NCBI GenBank assembly: GCA_002308795.1
Contig: DBVV01000056.1
Location: 6,066 to 27,176, forward strand
Length of the DNA stretch: 21,111 nt
Direction: 5' to 3'
DNA from: Mageeibacillus sp. UBA1255
Lineage (GTDB): Bacteria; Bacillota; Clostridia; UBA1212; UBA1255
Part shown: positions 7,412 through 16,154 of the stretch, one piece after another
Layout of the letters: the number at the start of each line of letters is the position of its first letter
Position numbering within the stretch: position 1 is the first letter of the stretch
Translations under genes and position numbers: made by a program
The notes under the pieces: generated by a model
What the model was told of the DNA's origin: nothing
The model's input: the letters and a program-made list of their open reading frames with translations, nothing else
The model's database searches: none

Positions 7412-8430
7412 TTCTTGAAATACAGTCCCGAAGCGTTTCCTTCTGCTTCGATGACCGCATATATTTTGTTTATCACGGCTTCTAATTCAGGGCTTAACGA
7501 GATACAGCTAAGAGGAGTATAGTGTGTCAGTTTTGATATATCACGCTCGCCGAATCCGAGGCTGAGAAGGTTCAGTCTTTCTTTATCCATAAAAACGGTG
7601 CTCGACGCGAGCCTTCCGTCCTCAAGCCTTGCCTCCCCGTTTATCACTTTTATGTCTCGCCCGCACAGTTTATAATTTCCGTCAGGCATGCCTGCCGCTT
7701 CGCATGAATCTGTTATAACGGCCACCTTGTCGGGAGATTTACATTTTATCACCATTTTACACACGACTTTATTAACGTGTAAAAAATCACTGATAAGTTC
7801 GGCAAAGGCATTGTCGTCTGCCATTGCGGCGGCGGCAGGTCCGGGAGCGCGGTGATGGATCGAAGGCATAGCGTTGAAAATGTGGGTAACGGAAGTTGCC
7901 CCCCGGCGGAACGCTTCTGATATCGTGTCACTGTCAGCTGCGGTATGGCCGCACGACACGGAAATCCCTTTATTTGCGATGTACGGGATAAGATCCATTG
8001 CCCCAGGGCAGAGTGGATCGATCGTGATACGCCTGACGACGTGTTCGAACTCACCGGTAAGCCTTTTCCAGTTTTCAACGGTAGCGTCCATAAATACCGA
8101 CTGGTCAAGGGCTCCCTTATATGCAGGAAGCATAAAAGGTCCTTCGAGATGAACTCCCAGAACGAGCGTCTCATCGATAGAAAAACCGGTATTGTTAGCA
8201 TAAGCCATTTTATCGATAAGCGCTGCCTGTTCCTTCATCTTCCTGTCGAAAAGAGAGAGTGCTCTTAAAGAGACGTCTGGTGAAACGGCAGGAAGCGTGG
8301 GAAGAAAACCACCGGTACCGTGACGCGCGAGCAGGCGGCACATTTCGGTTATTCCGTCATACTCCGCCGATCCTGCGTCGTGACCTCCGCATCCGTGCAT
8401 GTGTATATCGATAAATGACGGGACAAGCAT
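7408..8430 (-). CDS. NagA-like amidohydrolase reduced to its barrel core (N-acetylglucosamine-6-phosphate deacetylase family)
   Basis: This 340-residue amidohydrolase matches the TIM barrel of N-acetylglucosamine-6-phosphate deacetylase: HxH at His10/His12 (FIDIHMHG), Glu96 in HLEGPF, His162 in CGHTAADS, His183 in THIFNAM, Arg194 in HHRAPG (phosphate contact), His218, and catalytic Asp241 in ITDSCEAAG. NagA normally has about 50 residues of beta-sandwich before the HxH strand and a closing C-terminal G.i..GkdADlvvld segment. Both are absent here: an in-frame stop lies at 8437-8439, just before the ATG, and the C terminus ends in an unrelated helix. The gene starts 2 nt after the DUF1292 stop codon, so translation is probably coupled. 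The catalytic set is complete, so activity is plausible, but the exact substrate is uncertain. Confidence 0.8.
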   Translation of the reverse strand: MLVPSFIDIHMHGCGGHDAGSAEYDGITEMCRLLARHGTGGFLPTLPAVSPDVSLRALSLFDRKMKEQAALIDKMAYANNTGFSIDETLVLGVHLEGPFMLPAYKGALDQSVFMDATVENWKRLTGEFEHVVRRITIDPLCPGAMDLIPYIANKGISVSCGHTAADSDTISEAFRRGATSVTHIFNAMPSIHHRAPGPAAAAMADDNAFAELISDFLHVNKVVCKMVIKCKSPDKVAVITDSCEAAGMPDGNYKLCGRDIKVINGEARLEDGRLASSTVFMDKERLNLLSLGFGERDISKLTHYTPLSCISLSPELEAVINKIYAVIEAEGNASGLYFKN

Positions 8431-8432
8431 TA

Positions 8433-8912
8433 TCAGTCACCACTTTCGGCGGAATAAGCGTCCAGAACTTTCTGGGCCAGATCTTCGTCGTCAACAAATA
8501 CAAAGTTCGGCTCGTTTCCTTCGAAATATGTTTCCATGATCACAGCAACCTCGTCGTCTTCGACGTCGGTCAGTTCCGAAGGAATCATTACTGCGTATAG
8601 TTTATCGTTATAATCGACATAATCAAGAAGTTCGAATTCATATTCGTTTCCGTCGTCATCAAACAATGAAACTATGTTCGCACCGTCGAATCCGTCATAA
8701 TCGCTGTCAGGAGAATCAAGATTTTCGGTCTCATTCAATTCTGCAGAAAAAGCTGCATCGGCCTGATCAGTTTTTAAATCATCTGCTGAGCCTTTGTCAG
8801 CGGTTTCCGGAACAGCGTCTGATCCAGACGCGCTCTCGGCAAGTCCGGAGATCTTATTTGCAAGCTCGTCAAAATCCGCCGAACTGTTATTAGCTTCTGT
8901 TTTATCGCTCAT
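8433..8912 (-). CDS. DUF1292 (YrzB-like) acidic protein
   Basis: This 159-residue protein carries a C-terminal DUF1292 domain (about residues 78-150), seen as IVSLFDDDGNEYEFELLDYV, then LYAVMIPSE and EVAVIMETYFEGNEPNFVFVDD. The N-terminal half (about 1-75) is low-complexity, rich in Asp, Glu, Ser and Ala, and probably disordered; it makes the protein longer than the usual 90-110 residue homologues. The family's molecular function is unknown. Its place after ireB and ruvX reproduces the conserved yrzL-yrrK-yrzB order of Bacillus subtilis, which is strong support for the call. The ATG overlaps the ruvX stop codon (ATGA). Confidence 0.88.
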   Translation of the reverse strand: MSDKTEANNSSADFDELANKISGLAESASGSDAVPETADKGSADDLKTDQADAAFSAELNETENLDSPDSDYDGFDGANIVSLFDDDGNEYEFELLDYVDYNDKLYAVMIPSELTDVEDDEVAVIMETYFEGNEPNFVFVDDEDLAQKVLDAYSAESGD

Positions 8913-9349
8913 ATCTGAACATTCCTCTCTTTATTACTGTCGATATAATCCTGGAGTATCATCACTGCAGCGAGCTGGTCGCTTATCCCCTTTTGGGAAA
9001 GCGAGATATCCGACGAGATCAGCACCTTTTCCGCCGCTCTTGACGTCAGACGTTCGTCACGGAAAACGATCTGCGCATCATACGACAGATCTGATAAAGC
9101 CTGCTTCAGATCTTTTGCAAACTTCTCCGTAACAACAACTCTCCTGCCCTTGCTCCCGTCCATATTTAAAGGGTAACCTATGACGATGCATCCGGCATCC
9201 TTCTGCAGAGCGATCCGGGCAATTTCAAGTGCAGTCTTTTTTCTCCCTGACGTCGAATCCACGACTGTAAGCGGAACGGCGCACGTTCCGTCGGGAGCAA
9301 TAGCGATACCGGTACGGCTGTCACCGTAGTCAATACCAAGGAGCGTCAT
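8909..9349 (-). CDS. ruvX: Putative Holliday junction resolvase RuvX/YqgF
   Basis: This 146-residue RNase H-fold protein of the YqgF/RuvX family has acidic residues in the expected places: Asp7 in LLGIDYGDSRTGIA, Glu in FRDERLTSRAAEK, and Asp in ISDQLAAVMILQDYID. GYPLNMDGSKGRR is the family's central conserved block. Members have been linked to 16S rRNA 5'-end processing and, by structure, to Holliday junction resolution; which role applies here cannot be told from sequence. The ATG directly follows the ireB TGA with no gap, and the stop overlaps the next start, so the three cistrons are translated as one unit. Confidence 0.92.
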   Translation of the reverse strand: MTLLGIDYGDSRTGIAIAPDGTCAVPLTVVDSTSGRKKTALEIARIALQKDAGCIVIGYPLNMDGSKGRRVVVTEKFAKDLKQALSDLSYDAQIVFRDERLTSRAAEKVLISSDISLSQKGISDQLAAVMILQDYIDSNKERNVQI

Positions 9350-9625
9350 TCAGCTATTTCCCTCTTTAGATTTCATCTGGCTGGAAATATATGAATTGAA
9401 CAGCTCTTCAACGATCTCGTCTCTTTCGATCCTGGTGATCATCGAGCGTGCTCCGTTATGGTTGGTTATGTACGTAGGATCACCTGACATAACATATCCT
9501 ACAAGCTGGCTGATCGGATTATATCCTTTCTCTGAAAGCGCCTTATAAACGTCATTAAGAATGCCTCTGATAAGACGCTCGCGGTCATTTAATTTTGAGT
9601 AGAAAACGGTGCCTGAATCTACCAT
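9350..9625 (-). CDS. ireB: IreB-family regulatory phosphoprotein (UPF0297)
   Basis: This 91-residue member of the IreB/YrzL family shows the conserved core [20 protein letters not shown], then [19 protein letters not shown] and [10 protein letters not shown]. In Enterococcus faecalis, IreB is phosphorylated on N-terminal threonines by the PASTA kinase IreK and affects cephalosporin resistance; here one Thr lies near the N terminus (SGTVFYS). Two in-frame ATGs are possible (9631 and 9625). The first lies only 3 nt from the AAAGGAG site, the second 9 nt, so I chose the second. It is the first gene of an operon with ruvX, DUF1292 and the nagA-like gene, driven by a near-perfect promoter. Confidence 0.92.
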   Translation of the reverse strand: MVDSGTVFYSKLNDRERLIRGILNDVYKALSEKGYNPISQLVGYVMSGDPTYITNHNGARSMITRIERDEIVEELFNSYISSQMKSKEGNS

Positions 9626-9631
9626 TATCAT

Positions 9632-9649
9632 CGTCTCCTTTCATAGACG
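9632..9649 (-). promoter_or_regulatory. Short hairpin at the ireB mRNA start overlapping the ribosome site
   Basis: CGTCT and AGACG (5 bp, perfect) enclose the loop ATGAAAGG. The stem begins at the predicted transcription start, 5 nt after the -10 box, and the AAAGGAG ribosome site lies partly in the loop and partly in the 3' arm. If folded, it would reduce ribosome access. The stem is short, so it may be a chance match; its position is what makes it notable. Confidence 0.45.
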
Positions 9650-9654
9650 CTGGT

Positions 9655-9684
9655 ATTATAAATACCTGTGTACATTCGTGTCAA
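9655..9684 (-). promoter_or_regulatory. Promoter of the ireB-ruvX-DUF1292-nagA-like operon
   Basis: On the minus strand, TTGACA (9679-9684) is followed after 18 nt by TATAAT (9655-9660), so both boxes are perfect consensus. The -10 region sits inside a dyad, GGTATT-ATA-AATACC (9652-9666), which might also be a protein site. The leader is only about 23 nt. Confidence 0.8.
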
Positions 9685-9713
9685 GTGAAATCGGCCTCCG
9701 CCTGTCCTGTAAA

Positions 9714-10682
9714 TCATTCCTGATAAAACTCTCTGAAAATAGAATCTGACGGAAGATTGAGCTTCTCTATCGTCTTAAACGGAGCAAGACTGTCAGGCGA
9801 GATTATCCTTGTGAATTTCAGTTTCTCTTCATCGGAAAGTTCTTCATAAAGCGGCATGATCTTGTACTTAAGGTAAGCTATCTCGTATTCAAAAGATGAA
9901 TTAAAGAAGAAGTCCGCATACTGCTTCATGGGCTTGATATACTTTTCCTCACCTTCCCTGACACCTGACCACATACTGATCGTAAGAGACAGAGGAGAAT
10001 TTCTGTGTGCCTTGTCGCGGATAGCGCGCCTCATAAATCTGATCTGCTTAGGATTTATTGATACCGTCTCGCCGTGATAGCTTCCCTGATAATAATCGAA
10101 CGGACAGATATAGACTCTGAATACGCGGTGGAAATCGATCCCTTCGATAAGCTGCGGATTCAGCGACTGTATGCCTTCGACTATGATCATATCCTTTTCT
10201 GTCGGAGTCAGTACCACGTCACTTTCGAGGCTTTTTCCGGTGTTGAAATCATATTCGGGCATTCTCACCGGTTCGCCTGCTATAAAAGTGTTCATATCCG
10301 TTTTAAAACGCTCGACGTTGAACGCCTCGATGCATTCAAAATCGATGTCCATCTTGTTTTTAGGCTTCCTTCCGGCTTTAATTGCCTCTTTTATCAGATG
10401 ATCACGATCGTGATAATAGTTGTCAAGCGAAATCACTGTACACTTGTAACCGTCATCAGTGAGCTTATCCGCGAGCAGATTAGAGAACGTCGTCTTGCCG
10501 GATGATGACGGGCCCGTCACAAGAACAAGGTCTGTAATACTTTCGTGACAGTTGATGTCGGCAACGTGTATCTCGTTCAGCAGCATCTCAAACTGCAGAG
10601 TGTTCCTTGCCTCCGCGAATCCGATCAGTTCGTCGATCTCGCCGGAAACGTATTTGTTCACGTGCTGAGCCTTATAAAACAT
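9714..10682 (-). CDS. Uridine-kinase-like nucleoside kinase
   Basis: This 322-residue P-loop kinase of the uridine kinase/phosphoribulokinase superfamily would phosphorylate a nucleoside using NTP. Walker A is GPSSSGKT at residues 57-64; the segment SLDNYYHDRDH (85-95) is the usual substrate-side motif, and IIVEGIQSLNP (about 167-176) carries the Walker B-like strand. WSGVREGEEKYIKP matches the late conserved block of the clostridial nucleoside kinase group. Many members carry an N-terminal TGS plus threonyl-tRNA-synthetase-like region and reach about 550 residues; here only about 50 residues precede the kinase domain. The ribosome site GAGGTGG lies just upstream of the ATG. It follows the larA-like gene by 9 nt and is probably co-transcribed with it. 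The substrate is not determined by sequence. Confidence 0.85.
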   Translation of the reverse strand: MFYKAQHVNKYVSGEIDELIGFAEARNTLQFEMLLNEIHVADINCHESITDLVLVTGPSSSGKTTFSNLLADKLTDDGYKCTVISLDNYYHDRDHLIKEAIKAGRKPKNKMDIDFECIEAFNVERFKTDMNTFIAGEPVRMPEYDFNTGKSLESDVVLTPTEKDMIIVEGIQSLNPQLIEGIDFHRVFRVYICPFDYYQGSYHGETVSINPKQIRFMRRAIRDKAHRNSPLSLTISMWSGVREGEEKYIKPMKQYADFFFNSSFEYEIAYLKYKIMPLYEELSDEEKLKFTRIISPDSLAPFKTIEKLNLPSDSIFREFYQE

Positions 10683-10691
10683 ATAACCACC

Positions 10692-11939
10692 TCATTCATT
10701 TATCGGAAGCGTACTGCCCCCGTACGGCATCGTTATGACAGTTCCTTCGCCGTGGAATTTTCTTTGTGCCGCCGCATAGGCACCTTTTAAAGTAGAAAAC
10801 GGTTTCATGAAAATGCTCCTGACAAGCTTTTCATCCATCTTCGAAACCATATAAATATCAGCCTTTTTCAGGACCATTGCTATTGCCGCCGCCTTATGAC
10901 CGCCAAGAACGAAATTTTCACGGATCTTAACGATCAGTTCGTCAGGAGAAGCCGCCCCGGTCATCCATTTCTCGAAGACGTTGCCCCCCAGGCCTTCCTG
11001 ACACGCTCCGACGAGGATTATTATACCACCGTCTTTAACGGCATGCTTGGCATTGTCCAGTGCTTTCTGCGTCTGATAAAGATTCAGGTCCTTCGGAGCT
11101 CCTCCCTGTGAACAGATAACGATGTCGGCCCTGCGGTCGATCGGGATCCCGAACATGCCTCGCAGATATTCGCACGCCGCCCGGTGGGCAATGACCGGAT
11201 CTCCTGCATACGCTTTAACGATCTTTTTATGTTCGTCGAGGACAACGTTCAGTATAAAATCTACTCCGACCATCTTCCCCGCTTCATCTATATCGGCTCT
11301 TAGCGGATTTGTGTCGATATTTCCCGCGTGCGCACCGATTTCGGTCATCATACTGTGGTTGAACCTGATCGCCTTCGGAGTTGAACAGCCTGGCATTATC
11401 GCCTTATATCCGCCTGAGAAACCCGCAAAATAATGGAATTCGACGTTACCTACGCATATCCTGCGATCAGCTTCCGCTACGCTTCTTGTAATATCTACCG
11501 GCGTCCCGTGCGACGTTTTCCCGTAACTCAGGCAATCGTCAGGATCACTGTCGATCACTCTAACGCGCCTGAAGCATTCCTCTCCGGCAAGATGCATAAG
11601 CTCCTCTTTTGTCTGATGTCGGTGCGAACCAAGCGCAGAAACGACTGTTATTTTATCATCAGGGATACCGGCTTTGTTCAGGCGGTCAATTATGCTTTTC
11701 AATACTTTGTATGAAGGCATCGGTCTCGTCACGTCGCTGATCACGATGGCAACGGTTTCGCCCGGTCTGAAAATCGATCCGATCGTTCCTGAGCCCAGCG
11801 GCTCGTCAAGCGCGCGTTCGATCTCGGCATATTCTGAACCGCACTCCGGCGCTTTGAGCGGCAGAAGCTGTCTGATAATATGCTTATCGGAAATATTTAC
11901 ACTCTGTATTCCGTTTCCGTAACCAAAATCAAGTTTCAT
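10692..11939 (-). CDS. LarA-family nickel-pincer racemase/epimerase
   Basis: This 415-residue member of the lactate racemase family keeps the known active-site set of Lactobacillus plantarum LarA: Asp69 and Arg72 in SDVTRPMPS, His106 in ALGSHRHQT, His169 and Lys179 in EFHYFAGFSGGYKAIMPG, and His195 in RFNHSMM. Lys179 is the residue that would bind the nickel-pincer nucleotide covalently. The family includes racemases and epimerases for several 2-hydroxy acids, so lactate specificity is not shown. No larB, larC or larE cofactor genes are in the window. The ribosome site is weak (only GGCG near the ATG), and no strong promoter is seen in the 141-nt gap upstream. Confidence 0.85.
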   Translation of the reverse strand: MKLDFGYGNGIQSVNISDKHIIRQLLPLKAPECGSEYAEIERALDEPLGSGTIGSIFRPGETVAIVISDVTRPMPSYKVLKSIIDRLNKAGIPDDKITVVSALGSHRHQTKEELMHLAGEECFRRVRVIDSDPDDCLSYGKTSHGTPVDITRSVAEADRRICVGNVEFHYFAGFSGGYKAIMPGCSTPKAIRFNHSMMTEIGAHAGNIDTNPLRADIDEAGKMVGVDFILNVVLDEHKKIVKAYAGDPVIAHRAACEYLRGMFGIPIDRRADIVICSQGGAPKDLNLYQTQKALDNAKHAVKDGGIIILVGACQEGLGGNVFEKWMTGAASPDELIVKIRENFVLGGHKAAAIAMVLKKADIYMVSKMDEKLVRSIFMKPFSTLKGAYAAAQRKFHGEGTVITMPYGGSTLPINE

Positions 11940-11979
11940 GATACGCCATATATAAAACCGGTCTCGTTCCTTTTATCAT

Positions 11980-11999
11980 TTGCTGATAGCCTTAAGCAA
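11980..11999. promoter_or_regulatory. Small dyad upstream of the larA-like gene
   Basis: TTGCT and AGCAA (5 bp) flank a 10-nt spacer, about 40-60 nt upstream of the larA-like ATG and just beyond the gdhA terminator. It could be an operator or leader hairpin. No convincing -35/-10 pair is placed around it; an AT-rich TATATA at 11949-11954 is the best -10 candidate but has no good -35. Confidence 0.25.
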
Positions 12000-12022
12000 T
12001 CTGCCGTCTGTATCGGTCTTTG

Positions 12023-12058
12023 AAAAAACGCCGCTGAGGAGCGTCCAGAGCGGCGTTT
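12023..12058 (-). terminator. Rho-independent terminator of gdhA
   Basis: On the minus strand, a perfect GC-rich inverted repeat AAACGCCGCT / AGCGGCGTTT (10 bp, 13-nt loop) runs into six T residues, 22 nt after the gdhA stop codon. It should end gdhA transcription and insulate the larA-like operon downstream. Confidence 0.9.
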
Positions 12059-12080
12059 CGTACTTCATCATACCCGGATA

Positions 12081-13777
<1,697 letters not shown>

Positions 13778-13872
13778 ATCCTGTTAATTTTCATTAGAAG
13801 GAAAATCCACAAAAGAAGAAGCAGGAAACAGGAAAAACATAGCACCTCAAAGAGCCGCACGGATAAAAAATA

Positions 13873-13901
13873 TTGACACCGCAGGCAGCCGGGGTTATCA
13901 T
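13873..13901 (+). promoter_or_regulatory. Promoter of the M48-type peptidase gene
   Basis: TTGACA (13873-13878) and TATCAT (13896-13901) are separated by exactly 17 nt. The leader is about 33 nt and carries a perfect AGGAGG (13927-13932) 8 nt before the ATG. This is the only good promoter in the window without an evident stem-loop at the transcript start. Confidence 0.78.
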
Positions 13902-13940
13902 TGCCAGTGAACAAAAGACCTTTCTCAGGAGGCGTTTTTA

Positions 13941-15998
13941 ATGAAAAAGATAAAGAAGCCCAATGGATTGATAGTAATAATACTGCTTTCATTTGCAGCA
14001 GGCATTCTTTTCACCGCACTCGGCGCGTACATAGGAAACCGCTTAAACCTTCCGGGCGAATCGCCGGTCATTGCCGTCCTCGCATTCATACTGCTTGCTA
14101 TGATCCTATCCCTTCTGACAATGCTTATCGCAGGCTTGATTGTCAAGCGCAAAGCAAAACGTGTGAATAGCGCCGCTGAGATGCGCGATGCTATAAATAG
14201 AGAAAAAGATAGCGTCCGGGCGGATCATATTGCCGCGCGAAAAAAACTGCGCAGCGCTGCCGTGAGGGTCATTATATATGACATATATAAAGGGCTGGTT
14301 CTCTGCTTCCTTGCGTTCATGGTCGGATTTTCGACGAAAAGCGTATATAATATTGCCGCATCGTTCGCTTTTATCGTTTATTTTGCGCGCTTTTTCCTAA
14401 ACCCGAACGAAAAAGACCTGTCCGATTGTCAGAAAGAAGAAGAATACCCGGAACTGTACGCGCTCGCACGCAAAGCCGCAAAAACGCTTAAAATTGACAA
14501 CGACCTGGTAATATACGTTAATTCCAACTGCAGCACGTCGGTATCGATGAGCGGAAAAACAGTTGTCCTTACCGTCGGAGCCGCGGCGCTCGACATTCTC
14601 ACCTCCGAAGAATTATACGTACTGCTGCTCCACGAATTTGCGCACGTCAGAAATGATGCCAAAAATGAAAGGCTCGAAGATTCTATATTCGTACGGCTTT
14701 CAGCGCTGTACTCACATTTCCTGTTTAAGCACACGACAGGCATATCGTGGATAACCGACAGCCGCTTTTTTAAGGAATATGCCTCTTACAGGTTGTTCGC
14801 AACGATAATAGCCGAACAGAATGCTGACAATATCTTCACCGAGTACTGCGACGCGAAGACCGCCGGGAACGCACTTACCAAAATCGTTCTCAACGACGAT
14901 TTTATGCGTGAACTGCCGCGCTATCTCAAAGCGGAAGAGCTCTACGGAGAACCCGAACCGGTCGGCAACTACCTCGGGATTGTCACCGCTCTTTTCAGGA
15001 AAAAGTTCCCCGAACGCATGGCTTTCTGGATAGATCTTCATAAAAAAGAACTGCTTCCAAACGTCTCCTCTCACCCGCTGCTACGCGACAGACTGGCTAA
15101 AATAGGCGTTTCGCTGGATGACGCCACACTGGAACTGCCCGGGAACGATCCTTCGGGAAGCGAAGCTGAATATCGCGCGGAATGCGCAAAGGCGATCACA
15201 TATTGTGACGGCCGCATATTCGAACAGCAGAGAAACAGCTATCTTGAAGACAGGCGCAGGTCATATCTGGATCCGCTCAAAAGAATACGCGAATGGGAAC
15301 GCGGCGGCAGGCAATTAACGCCTGACACGATTAAACAGATCTGTGCAGACCTTGACGCACTCGGAAGATTTGAAGAGGAAGAGGAATTGTGCGACCGGGC
15401 AATGGAGGAGTTTACGGAAGAGCAGCAGGATCATGCGTTGTTCGTAAAAGGGCTCTGCCTTCTGGACAAGTACGACGAGCGCGGCATTGATTTTCTTTAC
15501 AAATCCACAAACAATCCGAATTACATAGATGACGTGACGGACGTAGTCGGAAAATACGTAAATCTGCTGGGACTTTCAGAACGCAGAGACGAATACCGCA
15601 GCTGGGTTGTTGATATAACGCAGCAGAAGATCGATAAATTTGATAAAATGGACAGTCTTTCCGCGTTCGACCGTCTGGAATCCGAGGCGCTGGAAGGAAC
15701 GATGCTGAATGATCTTATAGATTACTTTTTAAGTGTAGGTCAGGATTCTATCACCCGGATCTATCTGGTGCGCAAGGTCATCACGGACGATTTCTTTACG
15801 AGTTATTTCCTTATCGATTTTGCGGACAATACCCCGCCAAGCGTCGAGCGGGACGTTATGGATAAGATTTTTGAGCGGCTGGATACGGGCTACGACTGGC
15901 AATTCTGCCTCGACAGGTATGGAAGGAAGTTTGCGGCGGCAATCGCCAAGGTCCCGGATTCGTGCGTTTATGACAAGGAAAAGGGTTACCGGAGATAG
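13941..15998 (+). CDS. Membrane-anchored M48-type zinc metallopeptidase with helical C-terminal domain
   Basis: This 685-residue protein has four predicted membrane segments (about residues 10-32, 43-68, 116-133, 136-152), then a peptidase domain with the zinc motif HEFAH (231-235) and the second-glutamate motif EQNAD (292-296), the ExxAD pattern of M48 peptidases. The metal site should face the cytoplasm if the topology is simple, but this is inferred. From about residue 430 to the end the protein is charged and helical, with Glu-rich stretches and repeat-like helices that may be a TPR-type scaffold. HtpX/Ste24 relatives are usually 280-420 residues, so the C-terminal addition is the unusual part. 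The substrate is unknown. It is transcribed alone, divergent from gdhA; no clear terminator follows. Confidence 0.8.
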   Translation: MKKIKKPNGLIVIILLSFAAGILFTALGAYIGNRLNLPGESPVIAVLAFILLAMILSLLTMLIAGLIVKRKAKRVNSAAEMRDAINREKDSVRADHIAARKKLRSAAVRVIIYDIYKGLVLCFLAFMVGFSTKSVYNIAASFAFIVYFARFFLNPNEKDLSDCQKEEEYPELYALARKAAKTLKIDNDLVIYVNSNCSTSVSMSGKTVVLTVGAAALDILTSEELYVLLLHEFAHVRNDAKNERLEDSIFVRLSALYSHFLFKHTTGISWITDSRFFKEYASYRLFATIIAEQNADNIFTEYCDAKTAGNALTKIVLNDDFMRELPRYLKAEELYGEPEPVGNYLGIVTALFRKKFPERMAFWIDLHKKELLPNVSSHPLLRDRLAKIGVSLDDATLELPGNDPSGSEAEYRAECAKAITYCDGRIFEQQRNSYLEDRRRSYLDPLKRIREWERGGRQLTPDTIKQICADLDALGRFEEEEELCDRAMEEFTEEQQDHALFVKGLCLLDKYDERGIDFLYKSTNNPNYIDDVTDVVGKYVNLLGLSERRDEYRSWVVDITQQKIDKFDKMDSLSAFDRLESEALEGTMLNDLIDYFLSVGQDSITRIYLVRKVITDDFFTSYFLIDFADNTPPSVERDVMDKIFERLDTGYDWQFCLDRYGRKFAAAIAKVPDSCVYDKEKGYRR

Positions 15999-16038
15999 AA
16001 TTACGCCAAGAATCAAGAAGCCCCGCGCCAAAAAGCAG

Positions 16039-16067
16039 TTGACACCCTCCACACGAAATGTTATAAT
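16039..16067 (+). promoter_or_regulatory. Promoter of the 2-oxoacid dehydrogenase operon
   Basis: TTGACA (16039-16044), 17-nt spacer, TATAAT (16062-16067): both boxes and the spacing are ideal consensus. Together with the AAGGAGG ribosome site (16141-16147) and the codon choice of the downstream genes, this points to strong expression. The leader is about 80 nt and holds two hairpins. Confidence 0.88.
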
Positions 16068-16072
16068 TTTTC

Positions 16073-16102
16073 AGTGCGATGAAAATTTCTTTCATCCGCG
16101 CT
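16073..16102 (+). promoter_or_regulatory. Hairpin at the 5' end of the E2 operon leader
   Basis: GATGAAA pairs perfectly with TTTCATC around the 5-nt loop ATTTC. After one bulged C the stem continues AGTGC with GCGCT (one G-T pair), giving 12 pairs. It begins 5 nt after the -10 box, so it would start at the first or second nucleotide of the mRNA. No T-run follows directly, so it is not a terminator. Confidence 0.7.
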
Positions 16103-16116
16103 TTAATATCTGAATA

Positions 16117-16130
16117 AGTACCAACGTACT
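16117..16130 (+). promoter_or_regulatory. Second small hairpin in the E2 operon leader
   Basis: AGTAC / GTACT (5 bp) closes a 4-nt CAAC loop, 14 nt after the first hairpin and 10 nt before the ribosome site. It leaves the AAGGAGG exposed. The function is unknown. Confidence 0.45.
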
Positions 16131-16154
16131 GTATAATTTCAAGGAGGTTTTTCA

